Of a stretch of DNA of 64,000 bases, positions 12,060 through 24,942 are shown piece after piece. A model generated the notes under the pieces. It was not told the origin of the DNA and did no database searches. It worked only from the letters and a program-made list of their open reading frames with translations. A program made the translations under genes and the position numbers. The first letter of the stretch is position 1; every line of letters starts with the position of its first letter. The stretch comes from Malus domestica (Eukaryota > Streptophyta > Magnoliopsida > Rosales > Rosaceae), in contig NC_091667.1 of assembly GCF_042453785.1 (NCBI RefSeq), forward strand, positions 35,766,001 to 35,830,000. Direction: 5' to 3'.

Positions 12060-13160
12060 AGATGGCGTTTTACTCCCCGGAGATCAGAGCGCACCGCATA
12101 GGAGACAATCATCGGGTCCTCCGCGGACAAATACAGTTAAGTGCGAGCTCACTCATTAAATTTTAGTTTAATTAATAATTAATTTACTTATACCCAACTT
12201 AGCTGAATTTTTGTTGTATATCAATGTATATGAGTTACATTTGATAAATATTAATAAAAAATAAATAAATACACGTGTTATAAACAAGTGAAATAATATA
12301 TCACGTTGAAAGTGTTTTGACCGCAGCTAAAAACTACTTAAATTTATTGAGCAATGTAGTCCCAATCTAATCTCTACACTTAAGTTCATATCTTCTAACA
12401 CAACATGTCTCATTAACAATAAATTTGTTACAATCTATTTTTTAGCCCAAAAGATATCAACACTCTTTTATAAGAACCACAATCACATGCTAAAACTTAT
12501 GTTGCACAAACACGGATGTGATGACATGCGACATGGTAAATCTCAAAAAATAAAGACACGAACATGGATAGAACACGGCGACTAATATATAAATTAAAAA
12601 AAAAAAAAACTGGCCAAAGCTTATAAATTTTAGGTTTTATAAGTTTTGATATTTACAAAATTGCCCCAAAATGTTTTTATATTTACAAAATTGCCCTAAA
12701 ATATTTTTACATTTACATAAAAGGCCCTTGCCGTGTTCATACCGTTAACCATGTCCAAACTGTGTCCGGGCGTGTTGGCGCGTCCAGGTGCCCAACACTC
12801 CAATAGTTCGAAGTTTTAAAGTATCTGCGCAGCATAGGCTAAAACACATGCAACTTGTTCAACGACCAACAAAATAAAGTTAGGCAAAGGTTACCATTAT
12901 AATAAAATTTCAATTCACGTGACATATTATTTTAATTTTAATTTTAGGTTTATGTGAAATTTGACGAACAAAGCATGAAAATTCAGATAACATTCGTATA
13001 ATTCACTTAATATTACACATTGTAGATGCTACCTTAGGAATTCACGAATTTTTTTTTTTTTTGGGTCTAAATAATCACTAATATCTTTTTATGTCAAAAA
13101 AGAAAGGATTGGTAACAGTTTATAATCTATGGGTCTTCTCCTCCATTGCAACATTCTTCA
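12060..13160. other. Intergenic: ACBP upstream region, AT-rich
   Basis: Next to the ACBP 5' UTR is a GA-rich stretch near 12010-12060. Further out is AT-rich DNA with a short tandem motif (TTTACAAAATTGCCC, with TTTTTATATTTACA around it) near 12640-12720 and long A and T runs. No gene is seen. Confidence 0.4.
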
Positions 13161-13163
13161 TCA

Positions 13164-15119
13164 TCAATACTTGCACTTTCCATAGCCTGCCAACCAAAAA
13201 ATGTTTAATTAGTAATCAAACAATGATCAATAAGCTAATTACTATTATATACGGAACAAAGATCATTTTTGAATCTCGTTGTCCGGAGCATAAAGACTAG
13301 GCGATCCAGATCACTTAAATGAATCTGACGGCCCCCATTAACTTATTTCGTTGGACCATCTCACAAACAAAAAACTCCGATCTATCTTTTACACAAACCA
13401 AAATCCTTAGGCTTCGGACAGTAAAGTCTGGATAGGATCCAAATTGTTATTGACAAAAACAAAGAAGGGTTTGCATGAAACTAACTTGGATCGACGGCAG
13501 TGGTGGCGCCAGTCTGTTCAAAATCACAATCAGAATCCTTCCTTCCCATTGCTTGAAAGTAGACATTCATGGCATACGCGGCATGGGCTCTAACTGTGTT
13601 GGGCATAAAGCACAGCCCACCTTGTTTGATTGGCCCACAATTCAATCCCAGCCCACAAACATAATCAATATTCTTCTGCAGTGCCTCCGGGTCGGCCCCT
13701 TTCTTGGGCAAGCACCATAATTTACCGCCGCGTGATTGCGGCGGGCTCGCCGGTGCCAACACTGGGACTGGGCCTGGGCCTGAGTTCTTAGGTGTAGTCG
13801 AACTAGCCTGTCAAATCCAAGTCCACAAACCAATCAAGCACATACATAATAATGATAACAAGAAGGGGAATGTTTTAGGGTGATTATTTGCGGCGGCAGC
13901 TACCGTGTGCCGAAGGACTCCGACGTTGTAGGTCGGCGTCATGTCGGGTCGAAAAAGCCCAAAATTCCTCTCTGGTGTTGGGCCGGGCTTGAGATTTTCA
14001 TTGAACAAGGAAAATACGAAAGTCTCAAAAGTTCGGTTTGGCATTAACGGGGTGCCATAACCTGATGTCACGTGTTGAATGAGATTTCGATTGTAATCCT
14101 CAGCACTCTGTGCGTCAACCCCAACTTGGGCCGGATCACCCTGAGAGGGCCAACCTGTTTCGGCAATAACAATCTCAAGGTCCTCAAAGCCCACAAGTTT
14201 CATAGCTGAAAAAACAGCATCTAATTGTGCATCCAACATGTTGGTGTATAGCATTTTAGTATTCCCATCAAGCACACCGGGATTTGGCCGGAAAAGCGCG
14301 AAATCAAGCGTTTCGGGGGAGTATCCGAAATACGGATACGGGTTCACCATGAAAGGAGAATTGGTGGATTGCAAGAAAGTGAGCAAAGGTTTAAGGACAT
14401 GGATGTCGTAGCCTTGTCTAAATTTGCCGGAGGAAGGTGGGGTTGAGCTGGAGAGAATGCCTAGAGAGTGTGGGGTAGAGACCTTAATTTGGCGGTCCCA
14501 GGACGCATCTACTAGGGCATTGTGGAGGGCTTGCATGGCAGGGACAAGGCCAGTAATGAACAACTTGTTCGTGGTGGATAATACTTCGTTGCCTACTAAA
14601 ATTCGGACAATGTTGGTGGCTGGGATATGAGGCTGGACGTTGGTTTTAAGCCACTGTTGGGCGGAGCGTATCTTGGTGAGGTGGGGGATTTGGTCATTTG
14701 GGATGGTAATTGTGACGGCGATGCCGGTGTGAGCAAAGGCTCGGAGTATGTCGGGGTTGGTGTCAAAGAGCCTAACACGGTTGATAATGGTGGATTCCAG
14801 AAGGAAGTGGGCGACTTTGGCCGGCGGAGGAAGGTCACTCGCCATCGTGCCATAGTTCACTCCTATAGATCCTTCCCCTCCTATCAACAAAAAAGCAAAG
14901 AAAAGAAAAACAAGACTTTTATTAGCGTAAGCGATAATAAGGGAAAAGTTATACTAGAACACATGACCTCGCATGCACAGAGTAAACGCTCTTAACCACT
15001 TCACCTTCTGATAGACGCTATGAGGGTTGGAGATTATGCGTACCTTGAACGAAGATTGAGACGAGAAGGAGCAAAATGCATCTTCTAGACGATGCAAAAT
15101 TGAGAGCAAAATTTCCCAT
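13164..15119 (-). CDS. Glucan endo-1,3-beta-glucosidase, GH17 with C-terminal CBM43 (X8) domain
   Basis: Hydrolyses beta-1,3-glucan (callose) in the cell wall or at plasmodesmata. Four exons are read: 15119-15044 (signal peptide MGNFALNFASSRRCILLLLV), 14880-13904 (GH17), 13807-13486 (Ser/Pro linker plus CBM43) and a 23-base exon 13186-13164; 465 aa. GH17 begins IGVNYG and carries VGNEVL (acid/base Glu) and AETGWPS (nucleophile Glu). The CBM43 part has KLWCLPKKGADPEALQ, CGLGLNCGPI and CDFEQTG cysteines; the last exon completes DPSYGKCKY, supplying the final Cys of the family pattern. Read-through instead of the last splice would stop at DPS, lacking that Cys, so the micro-exon is favoured. No hydrophobic GPI tail follows. 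Intron 1 carries a tRNA-like SINE relic. An upstream in-frame ATG at 15206 is an alternative start. Confidence 0.93.
13270..13445. repeat. Foldback MITE relic (CCGGA-ended family)
   Basis: The ends are inverted and rich in GTCCGGAG / CTGGATAGGATCC. The middle contains CATTAACTTATTTCGTTGGA and ACACAAACCAAA. A related copy lies at about 22266-22453. It sits in the last intron of the GH17 gene. Confidence 0.55.
14945..15003 (-). repeat. tRNA-like SINE relic in intron 1 of the GH17 gene
   Basis: The minus strand reads AAGTGGTTAAGAGCGTTTAC ... GCGAGGTCATGTGTTC, resembling the box A and box B halves of a tRNA-derived SINE head. No full tRNA fold or tail is visible. Confidence 0.45.
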
Positions 15120-15206
15120 GAGTAAGAGTAGTGATGTGTTTTGGAGTGCTGTTGTGCATATTGATGCAAGGGTGCTGCGCTGGTGTGCCGGTTTTGAAGA
15201 AGTCAC

Positions 15207-16525
15207 TTTTGGATTCTTTGCTTTGGAGTCGGGACTTGGGAGAGTACGGTTTCTTGCTGCCGAGGTTAAGTGTACATGTCTCGAGAGAGCTTTTACCTTT
15301 TTGAGCCTACTTTTACAAACACCGCCCGCAACTAGATAATTTGATTGGAATGAGATTCAACTCTAGATTTTTGTGTCCGGAGTCCACGTATCGAGAGATC
15401 AGAACTGTTCAAGAGAGAGAAAGAGATCTGAATCGTTCAAATCTTTGAATTTTTGTGGAATGGTCGAGTGAGATGGCCTAATAAGAGCAGTATGATTGAA
15501 ATTGAGTGGTCTGAATTTCTCGATCTGTGGAGTCGGACGCAAAGATCAAGATTGGATCTCAATTCAATTTGATTCTCTGTTTCATCATTTCTTTTTCTTA
15601 TTTTATATAGATTGCAAATCAGGAATATTTTTTGTTTAATTTTTTGTTAAACTCGGTGTTAATTAAGTAATTACCACTCAAACAAAGTGATAAAAGATGT
15701 GAATATATGCTGATATGAAAGTAATAAGCAAGGGATTGATATCTGAAATTCAAGCTTTTGCTAATAGCTAAAGTTGATTAAGTACTGCTTATGAGTAGAT
15801 CTTAATTTAATTTGAGTGGATAATCGCTTGGGGGAATTTACCTTTACTTGTCATGATGAACAACTGAACGATGCTTGCAGTCCCAAACAAATTAATTAAT
15901 TAATTAATTCGAAGTGTAATATATTTTTTTCACAAACGATGGAATACTTGCATTAAGCTAATCAATCTAAACTACGAGACATGAAACTCAAACTTGGGTG
16001 CAGAGGTTGAAGCATACTAGCACATTGCTTTAGCCAATTTAGCGAAACACAGATATGCAAAGTGTAATGTTAAAAACTTAGATGAAATAGTAGCTTTGGT
16101 AAAAATTACTAGAACGCGACTAAAACATCGATCGATCTTAAGGATCATGGTTAAGTTAGCTAGCAGCTTAATTAATGAGCACATCTGGCATAGAAATTTT
16201 GTTTGCACCGGTAAAATTTGGGAGGGAATGACCAGTGCATACACATGATCAGATTGCCGATTGAGGAAAATGTACGTGCTCCAAATCAAATGGTGTTTCA
16301 CGTACAATTAGACGGGATCGGATAACCCTTTTTCCTTTTTTGTCTATGTTATTGGTATTCTCTAACTAATTACTAAGGGTAGTGATTTCACATTCTCGTT
16401 TTCTCCCTTTGCATGTAACTTTACTATTCTCGTTTTCTCCCTCTGCATGTAACTCTAGTATTCTCTAACGAATTACTAAGGGTAGTGATTTCACATTCTC
16501 GGTTGCTAGGTGTGTATATGGGTCA
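15207..16525. other. Intergenic: GH17 promoter side and left flank of the retrotransposon
   Basis: Probable promoter of the GH17 gene close to 15207, then AT-rich DNA with ATTAATTAATTAATTAATTC near 15890. Just before the retrotransposon, about 16358-16500, a sequence containing ATTCTCGTTTTCTCCCT and GTAGTGATTTCACATTCTCG occurs twice. No gene is recognised. Confidence 0.4.
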
Positions 16526-17147
16526 TGTTGTGCTAGGATAGCACCAAACCTTATGGAACCAACTCAAGCTAACCCACATGAAATATATCAAATGGAATGC
16601 AAGAACAAAATATAGAAAATACCAAGATTTTAACGAGGTTCCTCAACAGTCAGTGTAACTGGAGTACGTCCTCGGAGCAGTAGGAGCTCACCCAATAATC
16701 CACTATTAACCAAATGGAAGTTTACAAAGTGTTGGCAATCTCACAACCCAAATAACCCAATACACCCAATAACTCTCACACACCAAAGAAACAAATAGAG
16801 AAAGAAATATAATGAATAATTTCTTCTCTATACATATAGCACAAAGCTATTACAACAACAACTACTTTGGTAGATGATTACTAACCAAATGAAGCAGCAA
16901 CTTCTTCTTTGTTTTGGGCTCTCTACAACTCTCCTTGCTCTCGGCAGAAAATGAGCTCTCTTACTGACAATGAGCTCTCCCTTCCTTATTTCTTCTATCC
17001 GGAAAAAAACCCACAATTATGGCTTTTAAAAAAAGCCACAAAACAAGCCACAAAACAAGGAAACATAATCATGTTGTCCTTTTTTTCTTTTGATTTGTTT
17101 AATAGCTAAAAGGTGATGTTGAGTTGCCACTTGGCCACAATTCAACA
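16526..17147 (-). repeat. LTR (3' LTR of the Copia element)
   Basis: 622 bp, TGTTG...CAACA. It contains the same stretches as the copy at 21370-21999 with only a handful of differences. Confidence 0.92.
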
Positions 17148-20100
17148 ATCTCCACCTTGACCAAGTTCCGAAAAACGCCATGATAAGCCAACCAACACAA
17201 TTAACACACAACATCACTCCCAAACACTAGCAAGAGAACAACTCATGCCGAGCCAAATGCTCCAAAACTCCTACTGCTCAACGCCTTCTTTATATAGGCA
17301 AAATGTGAGCCAAGTTCAAGCAATGAACAAACTTGGCTACACCAACAACCTTAGTCAACATATCAGCGGGGTTGTCTTTAGTTGGAATCTTCTGGAGAAT
17401 GATTTCCCCTTCACCAACAATTTCACGAACAAAGTGATAACACACATCCATGTGCTTGGTCCTCGCATGATGAACTTGATACTTAGCCAAATAAATGGCA
17501 CTCTGACTATCACAATGTATTTCCACCTACTTCTGATCAACTCCCAAATCTCTAATCAGCCCATGTATCCAAATGGCCTCCTTTATAGCTTCAGCAACTG
17601 CCATATATTCAGCCTCTGTAGTAGACAAGGCAACAAACGACTACAAAATGGACCTCCAACAAATTGGCCCTTTAGCCATAGTAAACACATAGCCTGTAGT
17701 AGACTTTCTTCCATCCAGATCACCTGCATAATCTGAATCAACATAACCAACTGCAAAATGACCAATACCAGAGTCATCTCTCTCAAAGCATAAACCAACG
17801 TCTCGAGTACCATGGAGATACCTCAATATCCACTTAGCTGCTTGCCAATGCTCTTTACCTGGATTATGCATATATCGACTCACCATGCCAACTGCATGAG
17901 CAATATCCGGTCTAGAGCATACCATTGCAGACATCAAACTACCAACCAAATTTGCATATGGTATATTTTTCATTTGCAGCTTCTCTTTATCAGTTTTAGG
18001 ACACTGTAAAGAACTCAATTTAAAATGAGGAGCCAAAGAGGTACTAACCGGTTTGGTTGAATCATGAACTCCAAATTTCCGAATCAACTTTTCAAGATAT
18101 TGTCTTTGATTCAAACTGACCAAACCCTTCTCTCTATCTCTAGTGATCTCCATGCCAAGGATCTTCTTCGCTTCACCAAGATCCTTCATCTCAAACTCAT
18201 TCTTTATTTGCTTCTTCAATTTTTCAATCTCTTCAACATTCTTTGAGGCAATCAACATATCATCAACATATATCAACAAATAAATGAAAGACTCATCTTG
18301 CAACTTCTTGAAGTACACACAATGATCATATTGACTTCTAGAATAACTTTGGCCTCTCATAAATTTATCAAACCTCAAATACCATTGTCTTGGAGATTGC
18401 TTCAAGCCATAAAGTGATTTCTTCAATTTGCAAAACAAATTCTCCTTCCCTTTCACTATATACCCATATGGTTAACACATATAGATCTCTTCATTCGAAT
18501 CACCATGTAGGAAAGCCGTCTTCACATCGAGTTGCACAAGCTCAAGATCATATTGTGCAACAAGAGTTAACATAATACGAATTGAGAAGTGCTTCACAAC
18601 CGGAGAAAATATTTCATTGTAGTCAATGCCCTCCTTTTGTGCATACCCTTTAGCAACTAATCTTGCTTTAAATCTCACATTGCTTTTCTCATCAGCATCT
18701 TCCTTCTTGGCATACACCCATTTGCAACCGATAGCTTTCTTGCCCTTAGGCAATTTAGCTAACTCCCAAGTCTTATTCTTCAAGAGAGAATTCATCTCAT
18801 CACCCATGACATTGCACCACCTCTTCTTCTCCTCACTCTCAATGGCTTCCTCAAAATTGGATGGAATATCATCAATGATAATAGGAAGAGCAAAAGCAAC
18901 ATAGTCACTATACCGAGCTGGCTTGGTAATTTGTCTCTTTCCTTTGTTCTTTGCAATAGACTCTTGAGGTGAAACTTGCTCTTCAACTTGAATAGAATCT
19001 TCAAGTTCAACTTCTTCAACATCCTCATGGTCTCCAACTTCTTCACTTGTAGTGGCTTTGACATCAGCGGAAATAAGATTTGAAGTACCAGAGGCAACTT
19101 TCTCAAGCTCCACCTGTTGGACATCTTTCACATTCTTCTCAGAGTCTTTGTACATACTTTCTTCATCAAATGTCACATCTCTGTTGATTACAAGTTTCTT
19201 CATCTTTGGGCACCACAACCGGTAACCTTTGACACCACTACTAAAACCAAGAAAGATAGCCTTTTTGGCTCTAGGATCAAGTTTATTTTCAGTCACATGA
19301 AAATAAGCAGGTGAACCAAAAATACGGATATAGTCATAATCAGAAGAAGGTTTTCCAGTCCATACCTCCATTGGTGTCTTACCCTGAACAGCAGCTGAGG
19401 GTAACCGGTTGATGATGTGACATGCATAATTAACTGCCTCTGCCCAAAATGACTTGCTTAAACCCGACTGGGACAACATACATCTAACCTTTTCAAGCAA
19501 GGTTCGATTCAATCTTTCTGCAACTCCATTTTGTTGTGGAGTTCCCCGAACACTGAAATGTCTCACAATTCCTTCCTCTTTGCAAACTTTAAAGAAATGA
19601 TCGGATTTGTATTCACCACCATTATCCGATCTCAAAATTTTAATCTTTCTCCTAGTATGGTTCTCAACCATTTTCTTCCAACCCAAGAAAATGCTTAACA
19701 TCTCACTCTTGTGCTTCATAGTGTAGACCCAAGACCTTCTTGAATAATCATCAACAAAGGTCACGAACCAATGTCTACCACTCAAAGAGGGAGTCTTTGT
19801 AGGACCTCAAACATCCGAATGCACATAATCAAGAATGTCCTTCATATGATGTACAGCAGACCAAACTTTACTCTAGTTTGCTTCCCCAAGACACAATGCT
19901 CGCAGAAATCAAGCTTACAAGTCGTGGCACCTTTTAAAATACCTTTTTTCACAACCCCTTGTAGAGCTTTCTCACCGGCATGGCCTAATCTCATATGCCA
20001 CAGTCTAGTAGTATCTGAATCAGATGTGCCCATATTTTCAGAGACTACAGATGCTTCATCTGTCACAGTGCTTCCCTGCAATAAATACAAATGGCCACAT

Positions 20101-21369
20101 CGAGGAGCTTTCATCACAACAAGTGCACCATAAGTAACTTTCAATGTCTGTCCATCTGAATGAAACCTGAAGCCCTTGGATTCCAAAGTACCCAAAGAAA
20201 TAAGATTTTTCTTCAAATTCGATACATACCGAACACCTGTCAACTCTTTAACCATGCCATCATACAACTTTAAACGAACTGTACCAATCCATTTTGTTGT
20301 GCAAGGATTGTCATCTCCCATGAACACAACGCCACCATCAAACTCTTTCAAGCTTGAAAACCAATCCTTGTGAGGAGTCATATGATGAGTACAACCTGTA
20401 TCCAACACTCATTTAGTGGCACAATTAAATGATGAGGAAGTGGTTAAAGCAAAATCAACAAAATCTGTTTCAACCTCAGCAACATTGGCTTCAGAACTTT
20501 CTTTTCCTTTGGCCTTCAACTTAGGACAATCTTTCTTCCAATGGCCCTTATTACGACAAAAGGCACATTCATCCCTTTCCAAAGGTTTTCTACCTTTAGA
20601 GTTTCCTCTAGGTCGAGAGTGTGATTTTTTCCTACTAGTAGAGGACCTCCTCTCCGATGATCTACCTCTAACAAATAAAGCTTTAGAGGTACTATCATGA
20701 TTTTTGTCTCTATGCCTCATTTCAGAATTCATCAAGGCATTTGATACATCTTCAAATTTCATAGTTTCTTTACCATGCATAATAGTGGTAACAAAATGCT
20801 CATAAGAGTCCGGCAAAGAATTCAACAATATTAAGGCCTTGTCTTCATCCTTAATATCCTCATCTAAATTTAACAAGTCGGCAATCAACTTATTAAAAGC
20901 ATCAAGGTGTCTAATCATTTTTGTACCTTCTTTGTATTGGAAGCGGTAGAGTTTTTTCTTCAAGTGTAGCCGGTTCTTTGCACTCTTTGTCATATACTTG
21001 TCTTCCAATTTTTGCCACAACACACTTGCTACCGTCTCCCGCATCACAAAATACTTATGAGTTTTTGTAAGGCACAACCGAATTGAAGAGCAAGCCCACA
21101 AATTTAATCTCTCCCATTCCGGCTTCGACATAGCTTCCGGCTTCTCTCCCAAAGCAGCAAGTAGATCTTGTTGAGCCAACACATCTTTGACCTCACATTG
21201 CCACATCCCGAAGTTGTTTGTGCCATCAAACTTTTCCACTTCGAACTTTGCATTTTGCACCGTAGTTCTTGCAAACTCGGAGCTGCTTCCAAAAGGATTC
21301 TCATCTTGCCCGTATGACATCTTTGGCAACTAGACAGTACCCAAGAGCAACCAGTGCTCTGATACCAAT

Positions 21370-21999
21370 TGTTGTGCTAGGATAGCACCAAACCTTATGG
21401 AACCAACTCAAGCTAACCCACAGGCCCACAGGAAATATATCAAATGGAATGCAAGAACAAAATATAGAAAATACCAAGATTTTAACGAGGTTCCTCAACA
21501 GTCAGTGTAACTGGAGTACGTCCTCGGAGCAGTAGGAGCTCACCCAATAATCCACTATTAACCAAATTGAAGTTTACAAAGTGTTGGCAATCTCACAACC
21601 CAAATAACCCAATACACCCAATAACTCTCACACACCAAAGAAACAAATAGAGAAAGAAATATAATGAATAATTTCTTCTCTATACATATAGCACAAAGCT
21701 ATTACAACAACAACTACTTTGGTAGATGATTACTAACCAAATGAAGCAGCAACTTCTTCTTTGTTTTGGGCTCTCTACAACTCCCCTTGCTCTCGGCAAA
21801 AAATGAGCTCTCTTACTGACAATGAGCTCTCCCTTCCTTATTTCTTCTATCCGGAAAAAAACCCACAATTATGGCTTTTAAAAAAAGCCACAAAACAAGC
21901 CACAAAACAAGGAAACATAATCATGTTGTCCTTTTTTTCTTTTGATTTGTTTAATAGCTAAAAAGTGATGTTGAGTTGCCACTTGGCCACAATTCAACA
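21370..21999 (-). repeat. LTR (5' LTR of the Copia element)
   Basis: 630 bp, TGTTG...CAACA, 8 bp longer than its partner because of a CAGGCCCA-type duplication. The primer-binding site abuts its inner edge. Confidence 0.92.
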
Positions 22000-22265
22000 T
22001 GTCATATGTCCGCGAAATTATGTAAGGCTAGGTAGCCCATCTTACTAAGATAGGGTTTGCTGGTGTTCAAGAGGGTTAAATTCTTGGATCAGTACGTACT
22101 TTCATTCATTCATTAGAGAGAAGATATACAGAGTAAAGAACAATAGGGTAGATGGGCTGGCACTGGCGCTGCACATCGATCACCTGTCCTTATCAATCTC
22201 TCTTCTTTCTTAATTAATTTTCCTTGAGGAGCTTTAAGTACAAAAGCAAATAAATATGGGCTAGA

Positions 22266-22453
22266 GATCCTCTTCGGATTTCACTGTCCGAAGGCCAAGG
22301 ACGAGACTACTCAAATTGAATCCGACCATCTCCATTAACTTTCGTTGGCTCACCTTGCACAAACCAAAGGCTTCGATTTCTCATTCACACAAACCAAGGC
22401 CCCGATTTACCTAGTCATTATTCTCCGAACACTAAGGTCCGGAGAGGATTCAA
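22266..22453. repeat. Foldback MITE (CCGGA-ended family), second copy
   Basis: Inverted ends: GATCCTCTTCGGATTTCACT at the left, and TAAGGTCCGGAGAGGATTC at the right, which is nearly its reverse complement. The interior resembles 13270-13445. Confidence 0.65.
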
Positions 22454-22774
22454 ATTCAGAAATATGAACATTACAACAAGGTTAATCTATAATGGAACAA
22501 TATTCCGGTAAATTAGAGTCAATTATTAAAAAAAAAAAAAAGTTATTTACAAATTAAGTTATTTGAACGAGATCTATGATATAACTTTGCTGGCGATTTG
22601 AATTACAAAAAGGAACACCGCCTTCTATTAACCACAATTTGAAAGCTAATATACGCAGGAAATTAACGTACATATAATCGATGTAATTCTATATCAGTGT
22701 TTCCGCATATCGTGCTGAATACAAAGAATTGATTCAAGTTCTATATTGGTAGTTTGTATACGAACAATATTATT

Positions 22775-22905
22775 AAGGGAATTATTATTAGCACTCCAAA
22801 AATCTCATTCTACACTTCTCACAAATGTATTTTTCTTTCTAATTATAGAAAGTTTGGAGTGCCAAATGAGATTTTTTGAGTGCTAATAACAATTCTCTAC
22901 TATTA
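22775..22905. repeat. Small foldback MITE (AGCACTCCAAAA family)
   Basis: Left end TTATTAGCACTCCAAAAATC and right end GAGTGCTAATAACAATTCTC form an inverted repeat around TTTTTCTTTCTAATTATA. A sister copy is at about 25293-25420. Confidence 0.75.
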
Positions 22906-23255
22906 ATTAAGAAATTAAGATCCACCAGGCAAGATAATTAAGTTCATCTATGTTCTTCCAAACATTACTTCTTAGCTAATCTATTATTAAGCTAGCTAAG
23001 TGATCTTAATATGATCTAAATGAGAAAATTAAGAGATAATATATGCGTGTTAATTAATTAACCAGCAAGAGAAAATGGAAAATTAGTCATACTTAACTGT
23101 ATATAATTAAGATTGATGAACTAGCTAGCTAGCAATCAGGGCCTCCTTTTGGTGCTGAAACGGCAGTTTTACTTTGACGTTCATACTGCAAAAATATTCC
23201 TCTTGTAACGCTGCTTGCTCAAATGAGCATCTCAGAATTGCAGAAGCACCAGCGC

Positions 23256-23278
23256 TATATATATATATATATATATAT
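23256..23278. repeat. (TA)n microsatellite
   Basis: Eleven or so TA units in a row. Confidence 0.95.
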
Positions 23279-23350
23279 GCAAGCTGCAGGCAAACTGTGG
23301 CTGGAATACTCATTTGAGCAAGAAACATTACAAAGAGGATTAATCCCATT

Positions 23351-23352
<2 letters not shown>

Positions 23353-23435
<83 letters not shown>
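23353..23435. repeat. Compound (TC)35-(AC)6 microsatellite
   Basis: About 35 uninterrupted TC units run into six AC units. This is the longest simple repeat in the window. It creates spurious Ser-Leu and Arg-Glu reading frames on the two strands. Confidence 0.97.
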
Positions 23436-24244
23436 GAGACAACTGTCACTCAACTGAATAAGCAAGCATATGGTTCTTGTAATATCCCTTCAATGCAGGG
23501 CTGTTCTATATATAGAAGGTCATAACTTATAAGTATGGGAAGTGATTTGGTGGGAGTCAAATCACAGTAATACTGTACTCTATAGTTACAGTAGTTTAAT
23601 CAGGAGTCAGGATCCATCCCACTACATGCATACAACTAGAACTCAAATCGAGGAAAGAGACTTCTATGAATCGGGTTAACATTTATTGTGGTGTTCTCAA
23701 TAACTAATAAAATACGATGTGTAAGACTCTCTTCACATAGAAGTGGTCTAAGACCCATGTTGATGATGAACTCGTTCTACCTAAATTCTCCCGATCAAGT
23801 GAAAGCTATCTCCCGATCTCTTGTCATCTTGATGGTATGGTACTATTAATTAATTTGGAGCCGTTGTTCATGACTAGCTTAATTAATTAGTTGTTGCTGA
23901 GTTAGGGTTTAGGCTAATGGAATCGGTTTGTTGGCAAGCATATGATCATGGAGGAAGGAAATGCGGTGGGCACTTGGGGAGCATGTGTTTGTCGTTTTAA
24001 TTCAATTTGACAGTCCGTTAAAGGGGTGGTGCTGCTGCTGTTGCATGGATGCGACATGCAGCTAGCTAGCTAGAGAGGAGGAATTGTAGATGGCAGGTTT
24101 TGGAATGGTTGGTACGTACTTCTCACTAGATCTCTGCATGCGACGTAAAGGGAATGGTTGCTAATAATTCAATTCAAACTAGTACTGCTCCAAACCCCAA
24201 CCACCAAAACTTAATTATTATGATGTTACACTTTTAAGAATTAG

Positions 24245-24458
24245 GATTCTCTCTAGATCCTTTTGTGAGGATCCGGAGATCCTTCAACTACATATGTTCA
24301 TCGTATATCATGCGATCACTTTTCATTAACTACTATTTATATTCAATTTTTAATAAAAAAAATTTACATGATTTATGATCGTACGATATACGATGAACAG
24401 ACGTGATTAGATGATTCTTGGGATCCTCACAAAAAGGATCAGAAGAGAATCCTCATTC
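24245..24458. repeat. Foldback MITE with GGATTCTC ends
   Basis: Left arm GGATTCTCTCTAGATCCTTT, TGTGAGGATC; right arm GGATCCTCACAAAAAGGATC, AGAAGAGAATCC. Inner arms TGTTCATCGTATATC and GATATACGATGAACA are also complementary, so the inverted repeat covers most of its ~210 bp. Confidence 0.8.
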
Positions 24459-24942
24459 CACTTTTAAATTCTTCAAAATGCAGACGTCATTCCGAATGAC
24501 TTTCACATTAATGGGATGAGAGATTTTGTATATAGTCTAATAAGTAAGTTGAATTACTCCCCATATTACCAATATATTTTATGCTGGAATCAACTTTCTT
24601 CATGGTATCAAAACAGGTTGTCCTATGTGTGAACCCGAACAGCCACACGTGATTTACATCATCCCATTTTTGTTGTCCACGTATTAGGCGTGAAAATTCA
24701 CCATACGTGAGGGATCGTGTTAAGAATGAACCTCACATAGATAGAAGGGTATTAAATAAGTTGAGCTACTTTTCATATTGTCAATTAATTTTACGGTAAA
24801 ACTTCAACTTCCTTCAAATGTGACACTATTGTTTGGAATGAATCTACTTACCTTGTGCATCCAAGTGATTGTACTCATTTTATGCATATATACAAGTTCG
24901 AGTTCTCTTGCTCAATCTCCACACTTCAGATTACTTTTCCGA

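Larger units (their letters stand above)
16526..21999 (-). mobile_element. Tnt1-like Ty1/Copia LTR retrotransposon, young, broken copy
   Basis: A nearly full-length element of 5.5 kb in minus orientation. The LTRs are 16526-17147 and 21370-21999 and share TG...CA ends. Next to the right-hand (5') LTR the minus strand has a tRNA-iMet primer-binding site (TGGTATCAGAGC); next to the other LTR is a purine-rich tract (AAGGTGGAGAT). Parts in Copia order: gag with a CCHC zinc knuckle (about 20.4-21.3 kb), protease (about 20.2-20.4 kb), integrase (about 19.0-20.0 kb), reverse transcriptase (about 17.9-18.8 kb, YVDDM) and RNase H (about 17.3-17.7 kb). The LTRs differ at about five bases plus one 8-bp indel, under 1% divergence, so the insertion is recent. 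The flanks share GTCA as a probable imperfect 5-bp target duplication. The coding region carries roughly four or five breaks; treated as a fossil. Confidence 0.93.

Noticed and set aside
16828-17109. Open frame starting MFWALYNSPCSRQKMSSLTD, also present at 21761-21961
   Set aside because: It lies in both LTRs of the Copia element; the identical copy reflects LTR duplication rather than a gene family.
23125-23525. Open frames of repeated Ser-Leu or Arg-Glu on both strands
   Set aside because: They are translations of the (TC)n microsatellite, not genes.
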